Positions 1 to 8,073 of a stretch of DNA of 22,975 nt are shown here, piece after piece; position 1 is the first letter of the stretch; every line of letters begins with the position of its first letter. The position numbers were made by a program, and so were the translations under genes. The DNA is taken from assembly GCA_964392665.1 (NCBI GenBank), contig CAYMQB010000045.1, positions 1-22,975 of the forward strand, written 5' to 3'. The DNA is from CAYMQB01 sp964392665 (GTDB lineage: Bacteria; Hydrothermota; E44-bin80). Under the pieces are notes generated by a model. It made no database searches. It saw only the letters and a program-made list of their open reading frames with translations, and was not told the origin of the DNA.

Positions 1-66
1 ACCAGCTAAAGCGCACGTGGAGAGAGCAATGCTGATAACTAATGAAAGAAATAAAAACCTTTTCAT
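1..66 (-). CDS. 5' end of a secreted protein gene (signal peptide only)
   Basis: Read on the minus strand, an ATG at 66..64 opens a frame that runs off the window edge. Its 22 visible codons form a classic Sec signal peptide: Met-Lys-Arg, a hydrophobic core (FLFLSLVISIAL), then S-T-C-A-L-A-G with a likely signal peptidase I site after A-L-A. A Cys is present, but L-S-T-C is a poor lipobox. A strong Shine-Dalgarno (GGGAGGA) lies about 8 bases upstream of the ATG, and a sigma-70 promoter lies at 200-228. The mature protein is outside the window, so no function can be given. Confidence 0.75.
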   Translation of the reverse strand, partial: MKRFLFLSLVISIALSTCALAG

Positions 67-143
67 TTTCTCATCCTCCCTTTAAGTTTTTCTTTCGGAA
101 AACACTCAGTTGACGACATTAAGTTAATTATCGAGCTGAGCAT
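63..143 (-). other. Possible 26-codon upstream ORF overlapping the next start (ATGA)
   Basis: In the leader of the secreted-protein gene, an ATG at 143..141 opens a 26-codon frame. It ends in a TGA that shares ATGA with the ATG of the gene at 66. The frame has no well-placed ribosome site: the nearest strong one (AAAGGAGGTG, 171-180) is about 28 bases away. The exact stop/start overlap would suit translational coupling, but a frame this short can arise by chance. The peptide has no recognisable motif. Confidence 0.2.
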
Positions 144-199
144 TAACAAAAAAATCTTTAGACTTTTTTTCACCTCCTTTCGTTAATATTTAGAACACT

Positions 200-228
200 C
201 TTTTAACACAGAAATTTCCTTTTGTCAA
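200..228 (-). promoter_or_regulatory. Sigma-70 promoter for the minus-strand secreted-protein gene
   Basis: On the minus strand a perfect -35 TTGACA (228..223) is followed after 17 bases by TAAAAG (205..200). The implied leader is about 125 bases long. It carries a consensus ribosome site at 171-180 with no start codon at the usual distance, and then the real one at 75-81. A run of Ts on the + strand at about 247-260 lies behind the promoter. No other gene is seen in 67-424 apart from the possible short ORF at 63-143. Confidence 0.6.
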
Positions 229-388
229 GTTTTTTAATACTTTTTCTTTTTTTTTTTTTTGTCCCTAACAAACAACTGTCATATCTTCTTCACATTCAAT
301 AGCTTACTTGAGAAAAAAAATAATTGAGTTTTTTTATCTCTATGAAAATATTCTGTGAAATATATCCTCCATCGTGCCCTTTTTTCGC

Positions 389-417
389 TTGACAATAATC
401 AAGAAAAAGTCTATATT
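389..417 (+). promoter_or_regulatory. Sigma-70 promoter of the signalling operon; probably gives a leaderless mRNA
   Basis: TTGACA (389-394), a 17-base spacer, then TATATT (412-417). The expected transcription start, about 7 bases after the -10, falls at 423-425. This coincides with the ATG at 425. No ribosome binding site precedes that ATG, which agrees with a leaderless transcript. Confidence 0.75.
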
Positions 418-424
418 AATGTAA

Positions 425-2176
425 ATGAAAGAATCATCAAAATACAAAACGAATCTGGAAACAATTTTCAAAGATTTCTGTAACATTGTAATTATAGTTA
501 AAGACAATTACAATTTCAATTATCTTAACCGTATGGGAATAAACCTTCTCGGATACAGAAAAAAAGAGATTCTTGAAATGAGTTTTATTGAACTTTTAAC
601 CCCTGATTCGCTTGAAAATTGTATTAATAGCATCCGTTCATTAAGGAAGACCAGCTTCTCTCAGCCTTTCGTAATCAACATCATAAAAAAAAACGGTGAA
701 ATCCTGTCTCTCGAATTAACAGGCATAAAACTCGATGATGGTCGATTTTTCTTCACAGCCAGAAACCTTTCTCTTGAAAGACATAGAAAGGAAAAACTAA
801 ACTATCTTGAAGAACTAAATAAAAACATACTTAACTCAATAGGCGAGGGAATAGTCGTACTTGACACAAGAGGATGCATCGTAAACATAAATGAGTTTGT
901 AGAGAGAAAATTTCAATGGGACAAATCAAAGATACTGGGTCAGAATGTGTTCGAACTATACCCGGATTTGAAGGAACAAGGTTTGTTGGATTCCTTTGTA
1001 AGTATTGTAGATAAAGGAACTTATGAAAGCAAAACGAATATCATGCGTATGCGAGCCGATGGGAAAAAACTCATTCTAAATTTTAGAGGATATCCTTTAA
1101 AAACGGGAACAAAGATAACAGGTGTGGTAACAATCATGCAAGATGTTACGCAAAGCAAGGAAATATCCGATCGTATCAAGCGTTCTGCAAACTTCAGGGA
1201 AAAGGTTCAACGGATCACATCATCCCTGATGCCGTTAAATAACGTTGACAAAATCATTAAATGTCTTTCTAACGGACTTAAAAACGACCTTGGATATGAG
1301 CGAGGAGCTATATTTCTTGTTCGAAAAGGTCAGAAAACACCCGTCCTAACCGAGCTTTTTAGTTCTATCAACCCTGAAGATGAAATCAGTAAAGCAAAAG
1401 ATAGAATTTTAGAAGGAATTAAGCGCGGAAAAGGCCTCTCTATGGATGTTTTCAGAAACGCTGAACCTAAAATTTTTAGTAATGCTGACAAGGAGAAAAA
1501 TAACTTGAGAGTCTTCCCTGATACACTCTCCGAGATGATCGTTCCCATAAAAATCCAAAAGGCTTCAATCGGAGTTATAACAATCGATTCTCGTAGCTAC
1601 AACACATTCGATGACACTGACCTCAAGTTTGTCGAAATGCTTTCCGTTAGCGTGGCTATGTCTATTGGAAAAACAAGGCTGTACGAGGACCTGATCGAGA
1701 AACTTCGTTCCCTTTCAATTTTCTTCGAAACAAGTAAAATGCTTCAAACAAATCAGGAAAGTGTAAATGTTTTTCCACAAGTACTTAAACATCTTTCACA
1801 AAATCTTCCCGATTATTCGAGCATTGTCTTAAAATTCAATAACAACAAAGCGTCCATTCTTGCATCATTCAATGCCACCGAGCAGATTAAAGCAACTATC
1901 TCAACTATGACAGCGGAAGTCGAACAATCATTGATAAAAAAGATAGGCAATGGAAATCTATTTTTAACGCAAATCAAACAGCAAAATGACTCAACCTTCT
2001 GGAGAAAGTTGCAAAGACAAAAAATTAAGATAATCTATGCACTTCCTTTCTTCTCCCCAAGCAAGATTACCGGTTGCTTTTTTCTTATGAGTTATAAGAA
2101 ATTGCAATTGCGCAAGGACCAAATTTCATTTCTCACTGCAATGCTAAATCAAATTTCTTCAAGAATCAAAATATAA
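425..2176 (+). CDS. PAS-PAS-GAF-GAF sensory protein without a kinase domain
   Basis: A 583-residue soluble protein with no signal peptide or membrane segment. It shows two PAS-like domains (about residues 10-125, with N-x-x-G-x-x-L-L-G-Y, and about 130-250, with I-L-N-S-I-G-E-G-I-V-V-L-D). A GAF domain follows (about 260-420, ending in an A-M-S-I-G-K-T-R-L-Y-E helix), then a second, more divergent GAF-like region (about 430-580). No H-box, HATPase, GGDEF, EAL or receiver motif is present. It stops 5 bases before the histidine kinase gene, so the two are co-transcribed and probably translationally coupled. It may be a separate input subunit of the kinase or an ancestral kinase input region split off as its own gene; this is inference. 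The ATG at 425 sits at the predicted transcription start. Confidence 0.85.
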   Translation: MKESSKYKTNLETIFKDFCNIVIIVKDNYNFNYLNRMGINLLGYRKKEILEMSFIELLTPDSLENCINSIRSLRKTSFSQPFVINIIKKNGEILSLELTGIKLDDGRFFFTARNLSLERHRKEKLNYLEELNKNILNSIGEGIVVLDTRGCIVNINEFVERKFQWDKSKILGQNVFELYPDLKEQGLLDSFVSIVDKGTYESKTNIMRMRADGKKLILNFRGYPLKTGTKITGVVTIMQDVTQSKEISDRIKRSANFREKVQRITSSLMPLNNVDKIIKCLSNGLKNDLGYERGAIFLVRKGQKTPVLTELFSSINPEDEISKAKDRILEGIKRGKGLSMDVFRNAEPKIFSNADKEKNNLRVFPDTLSEMIVPIKIQKASIGVITIDSRSYNTFDDTDLKFVEMLSVSVAMSIGKTRLYEDLIEKLRSLSIFFETSKMLQTNQESVNVFPQVLKHLSQNLPDYSSIVLKFNNNKASILASFNATEQIKATISTMTAEVEQSLIKKIGNGNLFLTQIKQQNDSTFWRKLQRQKIKIIYALPFFSPSKITGCFFLMSYKKLQLRKDQISFLTAMLNQISSRIKI

Positions 2177-2181
2177 GAATT

Positions 2182-3729
2182 ATGAAAACCATATCTGGAA
2201 AAAAAACTTACACCCATATTATGAGAATTTCCTCAACACATAACATATCCCGAGTTTCCGAAATAATAAAAGCCTTTCTGAAAGACAACTTTGCGAATGT
2301 GAGTTTAGTCATCCTGAAAGTGAAAGAGAGCAATTTGTTTGAAGTGGTGTCCAAAAACAGCTTTGGAATGCCTGTCAGATCAACAATTAATCCTTCCAAA
2401 AAAGGCATCATAGGTTATGTTGCAAAGACTAAACGAGAATTAACCGTGTGTGAGATCGAGAATGAAGCAAGGATATTCGAAGGAAAACGTCAACCCAAAT
2501 CCCTCTTCATTCTGCCTATAATTAGGATGCATAAAATAATTGGCGTAGTTGCCTTCGGTTGCAAAAATCCGAAAAAATGGACAGAACAAGAAATGCGAAA
2601 ATTAAGACAACTAAGAGACGCTCTTACCATATCTTTATCCTATACAATTCTTCTAAGAGAAAAAAGAAAATGCACCAAGCTAATTTCTGATCTTGGCCAA
2701 TACATAAATAGCATAATCAATGGACTGCCAAGCGGAATAATAACGATCGATAAAAACGGAAATATAACACTGATCAATAAGAGGGCGCAGCAAATCCTAG
2801 GTTTTGAGGAAAAAATTGCAAAGAAAACAACCATAAAAAAGCTATTCGAAACCAAGAAAGCTACTGCAAATCCTTTGCTGGAAACGCTGACTTTAGAAAA
2901 ACCCCTGGTAAGAGTCGAGACCAACATATTCGAAAATAACGGAAGTAAAACCCCGATAGGATTCAGCACAGCATTATTAAAGGATGATTCAGGAAAAGTA
3001 ATTGGGGCAATAGGAATTATGAGAGAACTAACAGAAATTAAACAAATGGAAAAAAGAATGAGACGGCAGGATAGATTGGTTGCTCTTGGGGAAATGGCTG
3101 CTGGAATGGCACACGAAATTCGAAATCCACTTGCAGGAATCAAAACAGGTGTTCAATATCTGGGCAGATTTCTCGATGAAGAGAAAAAAGATTCTGTTAA
3201 ACTTATCGTTCAGGAAATCGATAGGTTGAATAGGATTGTTACGGATATGACACAGTATTCAAATAGACCGCCCATAAAACTGGATACAGCTCCACTTCAG
3301 GACATAATAGAACTTTCTTTGTCTTTCCTGAAAAACAAAATAGAGGAAAAAGGCATTAAGATTATCAAGAAAATGAAGAAAAACATTCCCCCCGTGAGGG
3401 TTGATTGCGACCAGATTAGAGAGGTGTTCGATAATATAATCCTGAATGCAATTCAAGCATCCGACATAAATGGTACAATAAGACTATCGATAACTCACTT
3501 AAAAAAGGCAAACATGATTGAAACTATCGTAAAAGATACAGGTTCGGGAATATCCACGAATGACAAGGAGAAAATTTTTAATCCTTTCTTCACAACAAAA
3601 AGCGGAGGAACAGGCCTTGGACTTTCGATTACTCACCGAATTATTTCGGAGCACAATGGCTATATATCAATTTCAAGCAAACAGGGACAGGATACAACCG
3701 TGAAAATAGGATTGTCAACCAAATTGTAA
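2182..3729 (+). CDS. GAF-PAS sensor histidine kinase (NtrB/AtoS-like core)
   Basis: A 515-residue cytoplasmic kinase without membrane helices. The N-terminal GAF spans about residues 15-160 and a PAS domain about 170-290. The HisKA H-box reads A-H-E-I-R-N-P-L with phospho-accepting His311. The HATPase domain has an N-box (E414, N418, N422), G1 (D452-T-G-S-G), an F-box (N467-P-F-F-T-T-K) and G2 (G-G-T-G-L-G, 475-480), so all catalytic elements are intact. The H-box and the H-P-F-F-T-T-K-like F-box resemble NtrB-type kinases. It lies between the kinase-less sensor and a response regulator, which is presumably its phosphotransfer partner. The ligand sensed cannot be told from sequence. Confidence 0.93.
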   Translation: MKTISGKKTYTHIMRISSTHNISRVSEIIKAFLKDNFANVSLVILKVKESNLFEVVSKNSFGMPVRSTINPSKKGIIGYVAKTKRELTVCEIENEARIFEGKRQPKSLFILPIIRMHKIIGVVAFGCKNPKKWTEQEMRKLRQLRDALTISLSYTILLREKRKCTKLISDLGQYINSIINGLPSGIITIDKNGNITLINKRAQQILGFEEKIAKKTTIKKLFETKKATANPLLETLTLEKPLVRVETNIFENNGSKTPIGFSTALLKDDSGKVIGAIGIMRELTEIKQMEKRMRRQDRLVALGEMAAGMAHEIRNPLAGIKTGVQYLGRFLDEEKKDSVKLIVQEIDRLNRIVTDMTQYSNRPPIKLDTAPLQDIIELSLSFLKNKIEEKGIKIIKKMKKNIPPVRVDCDQIREVFDNIILNAIQASDINGTIRLSITHLKKANMIETIVKDTGSGISTNDKEKIFNPFFTTKSGGTGLGLSITHRIISEHNGYISISSKQGQDTTVKIGLSTKL

Positions 3730-3747
3730 GCTGTAAGGAGTCATAAT

Positions 3748-5190
3748 ATGGATGATGCCAAAATAATGATTGTAGATGACGAACAAACTCTTGCTACATT
3801 TCTTGCAAAAGTCTTAAAGGAAGATAATCCGGGCGTCGAAGTAGAGGTGAAGTCATCAGGTGAAGAGGCTCTTGAATCCCTCCCTGATTTTACACCTGAC
3901 CTTGTGTTGCTCGATATAAAACTCCCAAAGAAAGATGGGACACAGGTTCTCGCAGAGATAAAGGAATATGATAGAAACATACAAGTGGTTATGATGACAG
4001 GATACGCATCCATTGATACTGCTATAGCCTCCCTCAGAGAAGGTGCCTATGATTATATCAACAAACCTTTCGAGACAAGCCAGGTAAAAACAATCGTTAA
4101 GAATGCAATCGAAAGACGAAGCCTCCTCAAAGAAAGAGAGATTCTAATTGCGGACCTTTCCGAAGCCAACGAAAAACTTGCAGATGCGAATACGATGTTG
4201 AAGGAAAAGAAAGCTCTTGCAGACGAGGAACTCAAGAAAAAAGTCGACCAGCTTTCCAAACTCAACAAGATTTCATTCAAGATAACTTCCGAAGTAAACA
4301 TCGAAAAGCTCATCAAACTTATCCCGGAAGTATCCAATAACCTTTTTAAGACAACAGGAAGTCTTGTGCTATTGCTCGACGAAGATAGAACTAGTCTTAC
4401 AGTGAAAGGATATGCAGGTAAAACACCTTTGGATATCGGTAAAAAAATAAGTACGAAAATCTCCCCATTCGACGTTTCTGTGACGAAAAAATCTACCGAG
4501 CAAATTAAAAAAGTCAAAGTTGGCAAAAAAGAGGTTGGTCCAATTACATGCTCATCTCTTTCCTCCGGAGGTGAGAATATCGGAGCACTCTGCCTTCTGA
4601 GCGAGCAGGAGATGGACAAAGACTCGGTTCAGCTGCTTAATACACTCTCTTCTACGGCATCAATTGCTCTTGAAAATGCCTCTCAATTTGACAATCTCAA
4701 GAGAAGTTCTCTTGAAGTAATGCTGTCACTCCTCCGTATAAAAGGTTTCAAAGATCCTTCTCTAAAAGCCCACTCAGAAAAAGTATCAGAACTATGTGAG
4801 AAACTTTCAAAAGAAATGAAAGTGGAAAAAGAAAATATAAGAAACATTAAATATGCGGCATTAATACATGATATGGGTAAGGTTGTTCTACCCGAAGGAA
4901 CAACCGATGATAAGTTAATATTCGAGAAAACATTCAATATCGTAGGTCATATACGTTTCTTGAAGAAATCGCTGAAAATCATAGAACACTCTATTGAAGA
5001 CTTTTCAAAAAAAGGCGAGAAAATCCCACTGATGTCAAGAATTTTCGCCGTCGTTAACACTTTCGATGAATTAGCAAGAACAGGGAAAAAAATACAAGAT
5101 GTTATTTCTATTCTTGATAAGAGCAAAGGTAAACAATTCGACCCAATAGTTGTAGATGCCTTCAAAAAAGTGTTGCTGGACGAAACGTAA
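3748..5190 (+). CDS. Response regulator: receiver, coiled coil, GAF, degenerate HD-GYP-like output
   Basis: 480 residues preceded by a good ribosome site (AAGGAG). The receiver (1-120) has the acidic pair D10/D11, phospho-acceptor D56, T84 and K106. A long charged helix (about 122-170) leads to a GAF domain (about 170-312). The C-terminal domain (about 320-478) has H342, the H374-D375 pair in an H-D-M-G-K-V-V-L-P motif, H401, and the tail motif G-K-Q-F-D-P-I-V-V-D-A-F typical of HD-GYP proteins. The H-H-E-x-x-D-G-x-G-Y-P segment between them is missing; only E-H-S followed by unrelated residues remains. It may therefore be a one-metal, non-GYP phosphohydrolase or an inactive signalling domain. 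It is the third gene of the operon and the evident partner of the upstream kinase. No DNA-binding domain is seen. Confidence 0.88.
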   Translation: MDDAKIMIVDDEQTLATFLAKVLKEDNPGVEVEVKSSGEEALESLPDFTPDLVLLDIKLPKKDGTQVLAEIKEYDRNIQVVMMTGYASIDTAIASLREGAYDYINKPFETSQVKTIVKNAIERRSLLKEREILIADLSEANEKLADANTMLKEKKALADEELKKKVDQLSKLNKISFKITSEVNIEKLIKLIPEVSNNLFKTTGSLVLLLDEDRTSLTVKGYAGKTPLDIGKKISTKISPFDVSVTKKSTEQIKKVKVGKKEVGPITCSSLSSGGENIGALCLLSEQEMDKDSVQLLNTLSSTASIALENASQFDNLKRSSLEVMLSLLRIKGFKDPSLKAHSEKVSELCEKLSKEMKVEKENIRNIKYAALIHDMGKVVLPEGTTDDKLIFEKTFNIVGHIRFLKKSLKIIEHSIEDFSKKGEKIPLMSRIFAVVNTFDELARTGKKIQDVISILDKSKGKQFDPIVVDAFKKVLLDET

Positions 5191-5237
5191 TATGTGATGA
5201 GAGCGTCCATCAACTTTCTGCTTATGCTTTTGTTCAT

Positions 5238-5264
5238 CTATCCTTTCGGATGTTTAAAGGATAG
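5238..5264 (+). promoter_or_regulatory. Hairpin in the leader just before the MEMO-AMMECR1 ribosome site
   Basis: CTATCCTTT (5238-5246) and AAAGGATAG (5256-5264) form a perfect 9-bp stem with a 9-base loop. The stem ends directly at the Shine-Dalgarno of the next gene (AAAGGAG, 5265-5271). No T-run follows, so it is not an intrinsic terminator. It could affect ribosome access or mark an RNA processing site. Confidence 0.45.
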
Positions 5265-5277
5265 AAAGGAGAGTATA

Positions 5278-6696
5278 ATGAACAAAAATATACGAGAACC
5301 GGTCGTAGCCGGGAAATTTTATCCTGGCGAAAAGGTAGCTCTCCAGAAAAAGCTAAGAAAACTTTTCTCAAAAGCTATCGATAAGAAGATGACCGGAAAT
5401 ATTGTCGCCGTTATATCTCCACATGCGGGATATCCATACAGTGGTTGGACAGCAGCTAAAGCTTTTCAACAACTCAAAGGAAAACATTATGACACAGTCA
5501 TTCTTGTAGGACCAAGCCATCACACGTTCTTCAAAGCTTCGTCAGTTTACTCAAAAGGTGGCTGGAAAACCCCACTTGGAATAGTCGAAATAGATGAGGA
5601 TATTGCCGCAGATTTGATTAAAGCAGATGAAACAATAGATTTCTATCCACAAGCACACACTTATGAACACTCGCTCGAAGTACAAATTCCATTTCTCCAG
5701 ACCATTCTTACAAATTTCAAGATAGTTCCAATTATTATAGGTTATCAAAACCCTATGTTCTGTCAAAAACTTGCAGATGCAATCGTTAAGGTCTGTAAAG
5801 GTAAAAATGTTTTGCTCCTGGCAAGTTCCGACCTATATCATGGCAACTCATACGACGATTGCTATGCGAGTGATTCTCTTATTCTGAAAACTGTTGGGGA
5901 TTTTGACATTCAAGGCTTTGAAGAACTCTATACATCGAGGGAAGTTGAGGCACCCATTGCATGTGGAGCAGGTCCAATCTTCACGGTTCTTCTTGCTTCC
6001 AAGGCTTTTGGTGCAAACAGGGTAACTTTGCTCGAACATACGACAAGCGGAGATGTCACGGCGAAAAAAACGGGTTATATAGTAGGATATGCAAGTTTTG
6101 TCATTACCAGGGGAACCAAAAACAAACTTGACGAATCAGAAAATGTGGAAATTCTCGATGAGGACGAAAAATCTTTTCTTCTGAATACTGCAAGAAAGAG
6201 CATAGAACAGGCAGTAAAACACAAAAAAGCTTTTCAATTCAAACCACCAACCGAAAGATTACGGGAGCCGAAAGGTGTCTTTGTTACTCTCACAAAGAAT
6301 GGTATATTGAGAGGATGTATCGGCTATATCCAGGCAATAAAACCGCTTTATAAGGCAGTAAGCGATATGGCTGTTTCTGCCGCTCTTCAAGACCCCCGAT
6401 TTCCTCCGGTGGAAAAGAATGAATTAAAACATATAAGCATAGAAATATCCGTTCTTACACCACTAAAAAAAATTAACGACCCGGAGACCATAGAAGTTGG
6501 AAGAGATGGTATCCTTATTAAGAAAGGCATCTACTCAGGTTTATTACTTCCTCAAGTTGCGGAAGAATACGGATGGGATAGAACCAGATTTCTGGAAGAA
6601 ACATGCCACAAAGCAAACTTGCCTTCAAATGCTTACAAGGAACCGGATACCGAAATCTACACTTTCCAGGCTCTCATCTTCAATGAAGAAAAATAG
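5278..6696 (+). CDS. MEMO-AMMECR1 fusion protein (AmmeMemoRadiSam B + A)
   Basis: A 472-residue fusion. Residues 5-275 are a MEMO domain (extradiol-dioxygenase-like fold) with R-E-P-V-V-A-G-K-F-Y-P, S-P-H49-A-G-Y, G-P-S-H81-H, D-L-Y-H188-G and A-C229-G-A-G-P. The first two His and the Cys correspond to human MEMO1 metal ligands. Residues about 295-465 are AMMECR1, with the signature L-R-G-C-I-G-Y (344-350) and D-P-R-F-P-P. The third member of the triad, a radical SAM enzyme, is not in the window. The start at 5278 is chosen because a strong Shine-Dalgarno (AAAGGAG) precedes it and it gives the normal MEMO N-terminus. The frame stays open back to a GTG at 5194 and would add a hydrophobic stretch, which is unlikely for a cytosolic protein. 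It follows the signalling operon by 87 bases. The exact biochemical role of the family is not settled. Confidence 0.9.
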   Translation: MNKNIREPVVAGKFYPGEKVALQKKLRKLFSKAIDKKMTGNIVAVISPHAGYPYSGWTAAKAFQQLKGKHYDTVILVGPSHHTFFKASSVYSKGGWKTPLGIVEIDEDIAADLIKADETIDFYPQAHTYEHSLEVQIPFLQTILTNFKIVPIIIGYQNPMFCQKLADAIVKVCKGKNVLLLASSDLYHGNSYDDCYASDSLILKTVGDFDIQGFEELYTSREVEAPIACGAGPIFTVLLASKAFGANRVTLLEHTTSGDVTAKKTGYIVGYASFVITRGTKNKLDESENVEILDEDEKSFLLNTARKSIEQAVKHKKAFQFKPPTERLREPKGVFVTLTKNGILRGCIGYIQAIKPLYKAVSDMAVSAALQDPRFPPVEKNELKHISIEISVLTPLKKINDPETIEVGRDGILIKKGIYSGLLLPQVAEEYGWDRTRFLEETCHKANLPSNAYKEPDTEIYTFQALIFNEEK

Positions 6697-6725
6697 AAAA
6701 TCAAAGAGACCGAGGAACTCAATAT

Positions 6726-7184
6726 ATGAAAAACATAATCCTATTCCTCATCATAATATCCCCTCTCATTGGTTTATCCTGCAAAAATAAAAAGGAATCT
6801 TATCAGCTTAAAATCCAGGAAAGACAACTCTCTCATCCAATTGTGGTTATCAACCAGGATACCCTTTCAGTTGAAATAAGCGATACACAGGAAAAAAGGA
6901 AAATCGGTTTAATGTTCAGAGATAAACTCGAATGGAACAAGGGAATGCTCTTTATTTTCGATGAGGAAACCTCTCTCGAATTCTGGATGAAAAACACAAG
7001 GATTCCGCTGTCCATCGCCTTTATAAACTCCAAATATGTAATTGTAGATATCCAGCAAATGAAACCTTTTTCTAAAGATACGTATTTATCAAAATTTCCT
7101 GCGCTTTATGCACTCGAGGTAAACAAAGGGTGGTTTAAGCAGCACAACATCAAAGCTGGTGAAATGCTGTCTATTCACTTCTAA
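6726..7184 (+). CDS. DUF192 family lipoprotein
   Basis: 152 residues. The N-terminus is a short hydrophobic signal ending I-G-L-S-C19 followed by K-N-K-K, a probable but imperfect lipobox, so it is likely a lipid-anchored envelope protein. Residues about 38-150 match the DUF192 pattern: V-E-I-S-D-T-Q-E-K-R-K-I-G-L-M-F-R, G-M-L-F-I-F, F-W-M-K-N-T-R-I-P-L-S-I-A-F-I and a closing A-L-E-V-N-K-G-W-F. The molecular function of the family is not established. It starts 29 bases after the MEMO-AMMECR1 stop with a GAGGA ribosome site, so it is probably in the same operon. Confidence 0.88.
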   Translation: MKNIILFLIIISPLIGLSCKNKKESYQLKIQERQLSHPIVVINQDTLSVEISDTQEKRKIGLMFRDKLEWNKGMLFIFDEETSLEFWMKNTRIPLSIAFINSKYVIVDIQQMKPFSKDTYLSKFPALYALEVNKGWFKQHNIKAGEMLSIHF

Positions 7185-7206
7185 TGATTTCAATCTTAAC
7201 TGCAAA

Positions 7207-8073
7207 ATGATTCCACTCTTCCTTGCACTGACGATTTTATTCAATAATCAAAGTAATGTCAGTATGCTCTCCAATACACACTTCGATATTTATTATCATA
7301 AAGCGAAAAAGCAATTGGCTGAAATCGTAAGCGACTATTCTATCAGCGAATTCGAAAAAATATCAAGAAATTTGCACTCAAAGAGTGAAAAACGAATAAA
7401 CATTTCCATCATCAATGAGAATGAACTAAAAAACAATTATGCTCAATATTTTCCAGAATGGGGCATTGGATTCGCAATACCGGATGAGAACTTGATAATA
7501 CTAAAATTCCCTGTCTCCTTTTTCTATCCGCGCAGGCTTAAGTTTGTTATTGGGCATGAAATCGCTCATATTTTACTTCATAGGAAAGCAGAAACACACA
7601 TTCCAAGATGGTTTGATGAAGGATCGGCGATATATCTGTCGCGTGACCTGACTTTTTTAGACGAGGTAAAACTATCTATCGCAGTCCTGACAAAAAGCAT
7701 AATTCCTTTGAACCAATTAAACAATTCATTCCCTCGTTCCAAAACAAATGCAAACCTGGCATATATAGAAAGTGCATTCACGATAGAATTTCTCGTTTCA
7801 GAATTCGGAGAACAAATACTTACCGATATTCTCGAGCAAACATCCGAATTTAATGATTTCTCAAAGGGTTTCCTTCAAGCAACGGGGGGTATGGAGCTTT
7901 CCGTTTTCCAGTTAGAGTGGAATCATTATCTAAAAAGAACCTTTGTGTTGACATTTCTTCTTAAACCTAATCTTATATTTCTTATAGTTGCATTCCTTGC
8001 CCTATCCATTGGCATATCAAAAAGATTTAAAGGAAGAAAATCGGGTAGCAGTGAGAAAAGCTTCGAAAATTAG
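7207..8073 (+). CDS. Membrane-anchored gluzincin metallopeptidase (peptidase MA-like)
   Basis: About 288 residues. The zinc motif is G-H117-E118-I-A-H121 and the third ligand is E138 in W-F-D-E-G-S-A, the arrangement of the peptidase MA/DUF2268-like families. A hydrophobic N-terminus (I-P-L-F-L-A-L-T-I-L-F) serves as a signal or anchor, and a second hydrophobic span (about 246-270) near the C-terminus precedes a basic tail. The catalytic part therefore likely sits outside the inner membrane. An in-frame ATG at 7159 would overlap the DUF192 gene and has only a poorly spaced GGTGA; the 7207 start gives a cleaner signal. Neither has a strong ribosome site. The last 57 bases overlap the convergent amidotransferase gene. 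The substrate is unknown. Confidence 0.82.
   Translation: MIPLFLALTILFNNQSNVSMLSNTHFDIYYHKAKKQLAEIVSDYSISEFEKISRNLHSKSEKRINISIINENELKNNYAQYFPEWGIGFAIPDENLIILKFPVSFFYPRRLKFVIGHEIAHILLHRKAETHIPRWFDEGSAIYLSRDLTFLDEVKLSIAVLTKSIIPLNQLNNSFPRSKTNANLAYIESAFTIEFLVSEFGEQILTDILEQTSEFNDFSKGFLQATGGMELSVFQLEWNHYLKRTFVLTFLLKPNLIFLIVAFLALSIGISKRFKGRKSGSSEKSFEN

Noticed and set aside
2640..3143. 167-codon minus-strand frame inside the histidine kinase gene
   Set aside because: It is antisense to the conserved PAS and H-box coding region; hydrophobic composition is typical of a shadow frame.
5194..5277. Lipoprotein signal extension of the MEMO-AMMECR1 protein
   Set aside because: No ribosome site at 5194 and a poor lipobox (P-F-G-C), whereas 5278 has a strong site and gives the normal family N-terminus.
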